A stretch of DNA of 45,646 bases from Candidatus Bathyarchaeia archaeon (lineage in GTDB: Archaea > Thermoproteota > Bathyarchaeia > 40CM-2-53-6 > DTGE01). The stretch lies in contig JAWCKG010000011.1 in assembly GCA_038852285.1 (NCBI GenBank), positions 1 to 45,646 of the forward strand, written 5' to 3'. The position numbers and the translations under genes are program-made. Shown in pieces: positions 42,444-45,646 of this stretch. Numbering within the stretch: position 1 is the first letter of the stretch; each line of letters begins with the position of its first letter. The notes under the pieces are model-generated. The model was given only the letters and a program-made list of their open reading frames with translations. It was not told the origin of the DNA and ran no database searches.

Positions 42444-43412
42444 TTAGATTAACATCCTCACAACGAGTAGTTGAAACAGGCTGATGGGAACTAGGTATTT
42501 CCATGAAAAAGACACCATTTGGTCTATTCTCAGCCTCGCGAAGAGGCTTCTGACCGCGGAGAGAATGTACAGGACTAATATTGTCTTTAAGATGAAATAG
42601 ATGGGTTTTAACAGAGGCTCTAAACCCTGAATCATGGGTCCGTTTGGGCCGCCTAGGTAGAAGGTGGCGGCGAGTCCTGAGATGTAGAAGAGCTCAAGGT
42701 CGCCGGCCAGCCGGAACAGGGCTAGCTTTCTTCCACTGTACTCGGTCAGCCACCCCGCCACGATTTCTTGCTCCGCCTCGGGTATGTCGAAGGGTATTCT
42801 CTCGAGCTCCGCTTGGGCCGCGATGAGGAAGACGGCGAATCCTAGGGCTTGAGGCCCTAGGATGAACCACCAAGAGGCTTGAGCGTTCACCACATCGGAT
42901 ATTCTAATTGACCTAGCGGCCATGAGGACGCCTATCAACGCGATGGTCAGTGGGATTTCGTATCCGATTAGCTGGTTGAGAGCCCTCTCTCCGCCCAAGA
43001 AAGAGAATCGGTCTACGGAGGATAAGCCAGCTAGGAAGACGATGACACAGAAGATTGTCAAGATGGCGACGGCAACTATGGCGTCTCCGTAAAAGGAGAC
43101 GACCCCCGCTTCGGAGGCGAAGGGGAGCATAAGTATGCCGGTGAGGAGGGTGGCCACGGCGAATATGGGTACGAGGTTGAAGAAAGGTTTATCCGCGGCC
43201 TCAGGAGTAATATCCTCCTTCGACAATAGCTTGATGAAGTCCGCAAGAGGTTGTAGAAATCCCGAAGGCCCAGTATACAGGGGGCCTACCCTGTTCTGAA
43301 ACTTGGCGTAGAATTTCCTGTCCAACCACTCATATACTAGGGAGGCGAGTATGGCGAAAATGAACCCTGGGAACACAAGAATCTTCAGCCATACGATTAG
43401 CCATTCTACCAT
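42444..43412 (-). CDS. nuoH: Complex I NuoH subunit
   Basis: A 322-residue, eight-helix NuoH. QNRVGPLYTGPSGFLQPLAD then FIKLLSKEDITPEAAD is the quinone-chamber loop, and RIPFDIPEAEQEIVAGWLTE with EYSGRKLALFRLAGDLE is the conserved loop contacting the quinone. NuoH anchors the peripheral arm. It starts two bases after the nuoC stop. Confidence 0.96.
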   Translation of the reverse strand: MVEWLIVWLKILVFPGFIFAILASLVYEWLDRKFYAKFQNRVGPLYTGPSGFLQPLADFIKLLSKEDITPEAADKPFFNLVPIFAVATLLTGILMLPFASEAGVVSFYGDAIVAVAILTIFCVIVFLAGLSSVDRFSFLGGERALNQLIGYEIPLTIALIGVLMAARSIRISDVVNAQASWWFILGPQALGFAVFLIAAQAELERIPFDIPEAEQEIVAGWLTEYSGRKLALFRLAGDLELFYISGLAATFYLGGPNGPMIQGLEPLLKPIYFILKTILVLYILSAVRSLFARLRIDQMVSFSWKYLVPISLFQLLVVRMLI

Positions 43413-43414
43413 TT

Positions 43415-43807
43415 TTAATCCCGCCTCTGAACCTTGAAATCCTTTCTCAACGGGTAAGCGTCCTCAGGCCAATCCTCGGAGAGAACCAGCCTCTGCAGAT
43501 TAGGGTGACCTCTAAACTTCACACCTAGCAGGTCGTAAACCTCCCTTTCGTAGAAAATGGCCCCTGGGATTAAATCCGTAATCGAGCTTACCACTGGGTT
43601 CTTCCGTTCCACGGCTGTTTTCACTGTTACCTCCACGCCGAGGCCGAACAGGTGGGTTAAAATCATCAAATCCTCACCTGTGTCCAACCCAGTAATAGTG
43701 GAAACATGACTTATCCCCATATCTTTCAACGTTTTCACAGCAGCCTTATAGTCTCTATTCTTCACCGTAACGAATATCCTCCTCTGCCTCGGCGTCGTGA
43801 CCTCCAC
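43415..43807 (-). CDS. nuoC: Complex I NuoC subunit, start codon uncertain
   Basis: A 130-residue NuoC from GTG 43807. RREIFVTV-like RRIFVTVKNRDYKAAV, ISHVSTITGLDTGEDL and FYEREVYDLLGVKFRGHPNL are the family's core, ending PLRKDFKVQRR. The frame is open a further 57 bases upstream, coding EPILAEKVKKALGKKAVEV, which fits the usual NuoC N-terminal helix, but only ATT (43849) or other non-start codons are available between the nuoA stop and GTG. Either the true start is unusual, or one base is missing, or GTG is right. It is 2 bases upstream of nuoH. Confidence 0.9.
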   Translation of the reverse strand: MEVTTPRQRRIFVTVKNRDYKAAVKTLKDMGISHVSTITGLDTGEDLMILTHLFGLGVEVTVKTAVERKNPVVSSITDLIPGAIFYEREVYDLLGVKFRGHPNLQRLVLSEDWPEDAYPLRKDFKVQRRD

Positions 43808-43862
43808 GGCCTTTTTCCCTAAAGCCTTTTTTACCTTCTCAGCTAAAATTGGTTCGCTCGTC

Positions 43863-44204
43863 TCAAACCCCCCTCAGCAAAAAGGATATGCTCAACAATA
43901 CGATGAGAACATATGTGACGGCCAGCAACCCAACCATCGGAACGGCGAAGACTGAAACGCCCATCGAAAGCGCTAACATGATGGAGATTACGTCAAGCAC
44001 AAGGAACAGCGCGGCGTAATTGAACAGCTTCACGCTCAGAGACGTCTTGATAGGTGGGAGATCCTCCCCACACGCGTAAGGCGAAACCTCCCCCTTACTC
44101 CCCTTGCTTGGAGGCGCAATCCTGCCCCCTAACGCGTAAATGACAGCCGCTGAGGCTAATGATAAAATGAAGGCAAATATGGGTGTACTTAACAGCAAGC
44201 CCAT
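43863..44204 (-). CDS. nuoA: Complex I NuoA subunit
   Basis: A 113-residue, three-helix NuoA. EVSPYACGEDLPPIKTSLSV has the conserved Cys of the quinone-gate loop (Y-A-C-G-E), and FNYAALFLVLDVISIMLAL has the LFxxxD of helix two. A frame opens at TTG 44270, but I choose ATG 44204: a TATA element lies inside the longer version, and GGGTG is close upstream. It is the first gene of the operon. Confidence 0.9.
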   Translation of the reverse strand: MGLLLSTPIFAFILSLASAAVIYALGGRIAPPSKGSKGEVSPYACGEDLPPIKTSLSVKLFNYAALFLVLDVISIMLALSMGVSVFAVPMVGLLAVTYVLIVLLSISFLLRGV

Positions 44205-44244
44205 AACGCACACCCTTATAAGCTTCAAGTATGACGACGATTGC

Positions 44245-44253
44245 TTTTTAAAT
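44245..44253 (-). promoter_or_regulatory. TATA box of the nuo operon
   Basis: ATTTAAAAA on the reverse strand, centred near 44249, would start the message near 44223 and give a leader of about 20 bases before ATG 44204. Confidence 0.5.
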
Positions 44254-44373
44254 CTTTTCCGAAGAGGCAACGTTTAAGAAGACGTTCATGTTCAGTTTAG
44301 ACGTCTCGGAGCTTTAATAATCTAACGTTCTAGGCATGAACGATTAAAGCCTCTCATCTTACTGGTTTACATT

Positions 44374-44814
44374 TTAAAACCATTTTACAGAACCTGTAGA
44401 GGGATTAGACGAGCTTTTGCTTAGCTTTAACGCTTTTCTATAATCCATGAGCGTGTTTATATTGTAAAATGTTAACAGCTAATCATCGTACTTCTTCAAC
44501 TCCAATAGGGGAATATACCTGATTCTCGACAGCTGAGCGATTACGGATTGTATTCATGCACCCTTGAGCTCATCTACACCTTTAATTATGTAGTTTTCAA
44601 ACACGAATCGGACATGGCTACCTTTTAAGACTCCCTCTATTCCTCCATCATCCCAACTTTTCAGTACCGCGGAAACTTTATAGGACACAAAGCTGGCGGC
44701 CTTTACTACCCTTTTTATAACCGGAATTCCGTCAACCGGTAGTAGAGCCTTACTCCTTCCGACGCGTGTACTCCCTCCACCCACTAATATAACCAATTCA
44801 ACAAATCTCGACAA
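44374..44814 (-). pseudogene. Decayed MobA-like nucleotidyltransferase
   Basis: From 44814 the reverse frame gives ILVGGGSTRVGRSKALLPVD and IPVIKRVV, the nucleotide-binding start of MobA/CobY-type enzymes. The 86-residue frame ends at a TGA (44556-44554). Past it in the same frame come SRIRYIPLLELKKYDD, a TAG, and FYNINTLMDYRKALKLSKS, the family's C-terminal N-x-N-T-x-x-D motif, ending at TAA 44374. Two stops interrupt one frame and about 60-100 middle residues seem deleted, so this is a dead guanylyltransferase-like gene. Confidence 0.8.
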
Positions 44815-45376
44815 TTACCTTATAATAATTCTTCCATCTTTATCTTCCTCTCAATGATTTTCCATTTGACCTCAACTTAAATGGATGTGATAATAATTTG
44901 ATGAGACGTATCAAGGTTAATTAATATACGAGAGTCGATCAGTCTCCTATAGATCAATAATGTACGAAAATAATCGTGAAAATACTCTTCATCCCCTACT
45001 CTCACGTCAAGCAGAACGTATTTAACTTATCTTTGCCTAATTAGATAGGGCAAGCCTCGACAGTTCATTACCTAATATGTGAGAGTTGGTTTGAACGTTA
45101 ATTAAAATTAAACCTACTTTCAAGTTTTGTAATGTACCCTTCAGCTATCTTATGACTTTTATGCGTCTGAGCATGTCATTTGAATGTTAGTGTTAAGGAA
45201 TAAGATAGCCTGTAAATCCTTGAAACGTTTAAGGTTCTTTGATAAACCGTCTGTAACTCAGCGTGTAGGATATGCTCTTTCTAATCTAAACCATCTATAG
45301 TATGAAAGGTTATTGTAGTTATTCATATGAAAGTTTGTACGGCTCAGCTCTATGGTCGAATGTTATATTTCTTTTA
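44815..45376. other. AT-rich gene-free region
   Basis: About 560 bases with clearly higher A/T than the rest of the window and many short direct AATTAA-type strings. I see no gene, RNA or repeat of note. Confidence 0.6.
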
Positions 45377-45646
45377 TTATGGTAAGGGAAGTTTGATGGG
45401 TCGGTTTTCCTTCTCGGATATGGCGGCGGCGAAGGCCACTTCATGAGTTTTATACGCGTCTTCCAGGTTTAGGAACGACTCTTCATCATTGAGGATGCAG
45501 TTGACGAAGTGGTCGATTTCTGCTTGAAAGGGATGATGTGTGACCTCGGCTGTGTCAGGCGCGACGGCTGGAATATGAATCCAATCATTTTGACCTACAA
45601 ACGTTTTAGACCATATCCGGTTGTTTTTGCACGTTCCTTTATCGCC
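45377..45646 (-). CDS. Gfo/Idh/MocA-family oxidoreductase, C-terminal part (runs off the window)
   Basis: The frame enters from the right edge and runs 89 codons to TAA at 45377. EVTHHPFQAEIDHFVNCILN followed by LEDAYKTHEVAFAAAISEK is the C-terminal domain of the NAD(P)-dependent Gfo/Idh/MocA group (sugar and inositol oxidoreductases). The N-terminal dinucleotide fold lies beyond the window, so the substrate cannot be judged. No gene lies between it and the AT-rich stretch. Confidence 0.88.
   Translation of the reverse strand, partial: GDKGTCKNNRIWSKTFVGQNDWIHIPAVAPDTAEVTHHPFQAEIDHFVNCILNDEESFLNLEDAYKTHEVAFAAAISEKENRPIKLPLP

Overview
The window reads as a piece of an uncultivated archaeal chromosome. 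A Thermoproteota-type lineage such as Bathyarchaeia fits best, but this is inference. The signs are TATA-type promoters, GGTGA-type Shine-Dalgarno sites, many TTG and GTG starts, a class I lysyl-tRNA synthetase, an archaeal ThiD-ThiN fusion, an aldehyde ferredoxin oxidoreductase, a stand-alone LigD-type phosphoesterase, and a tRNA gene interrupted by a bulge-helix-bulge intron at a non-canonical position.

Layout. 1-213: the N-terminus of a family 2 glycosyltransferase. 522-9114: an accessory island of toxin-antitoxin (TA) modules. It has four intact HEPN/MNT pairs, an AbrB-PIN (VapBC) pair, a ribbon-helix-helix protein overlapping a retropepsin-like protease, and several wrecks: a frameshifted hicA, an mntA broken by an amber codon and an 11-bp duplication, a HepT-like remnant and a 22-residue vapB stub. 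9139-14832: housekeeping and metabolic genes (lysS, LigD-type phosphoesterase, RDD membrane protein, histidine phosphatase, AOR) ending in a tRNA-Arg(GCG) gene. 14833-15693: gene-free, possibly decayed. 15694-22984: transport and membrane genes (NSS symporter, site-2 protease with CBS domains, SERCA-like P-type ATPase), a pyruvate-kinase-C-domain-like protein and a small membrane protein.

23433-26702 encodes the complete de novo quinolinate route to NAD (nadA-nadB-nadC). TspO and a large Ig-repeat surface protein follow on the other strand. 29564-33653 is a thiamine operon under a TPP riboswitch: thiW, an unrecognised P-loop ATPase, an NCS1 permease and thiD-thiN, with tightly spaced or overlapping genes. 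33996-36315 holds a PEBP-family protein, a short AlaE-like membrane protein, a TatD hydrolase and a low-molecular-weight phosphatase/arsenate-reductase-like protein.

36479-44204 is a nine-gene complex-I-type operon read leftward: nuoA, C, H, J, J', K, a MrpD-like subunit, L and M. Subunits B, D and I are missing from exactly the places where they normally sit, and NuoN seems replaced by the MrpD-like protein. The window ends with a decayed MobA-like nucleotidyltransferase, an AT-rich gene-free stretch and the C-terminus of a Gfo/Idh/MocA oxidoreductase.

In the TA island the antitoxin and toxin genes overlap by a few bases, as expected for translational coupling, and intact and decaying modules lie side by side, which suggests repeated gain and loss. 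The most novel-looking candidates are the RHH/retropepsin pair, the ATPase inside the riboswitch-controlled thi operon, the complex-I operon composition, and two genes whose conserved N-termini lack a canonical start codon.
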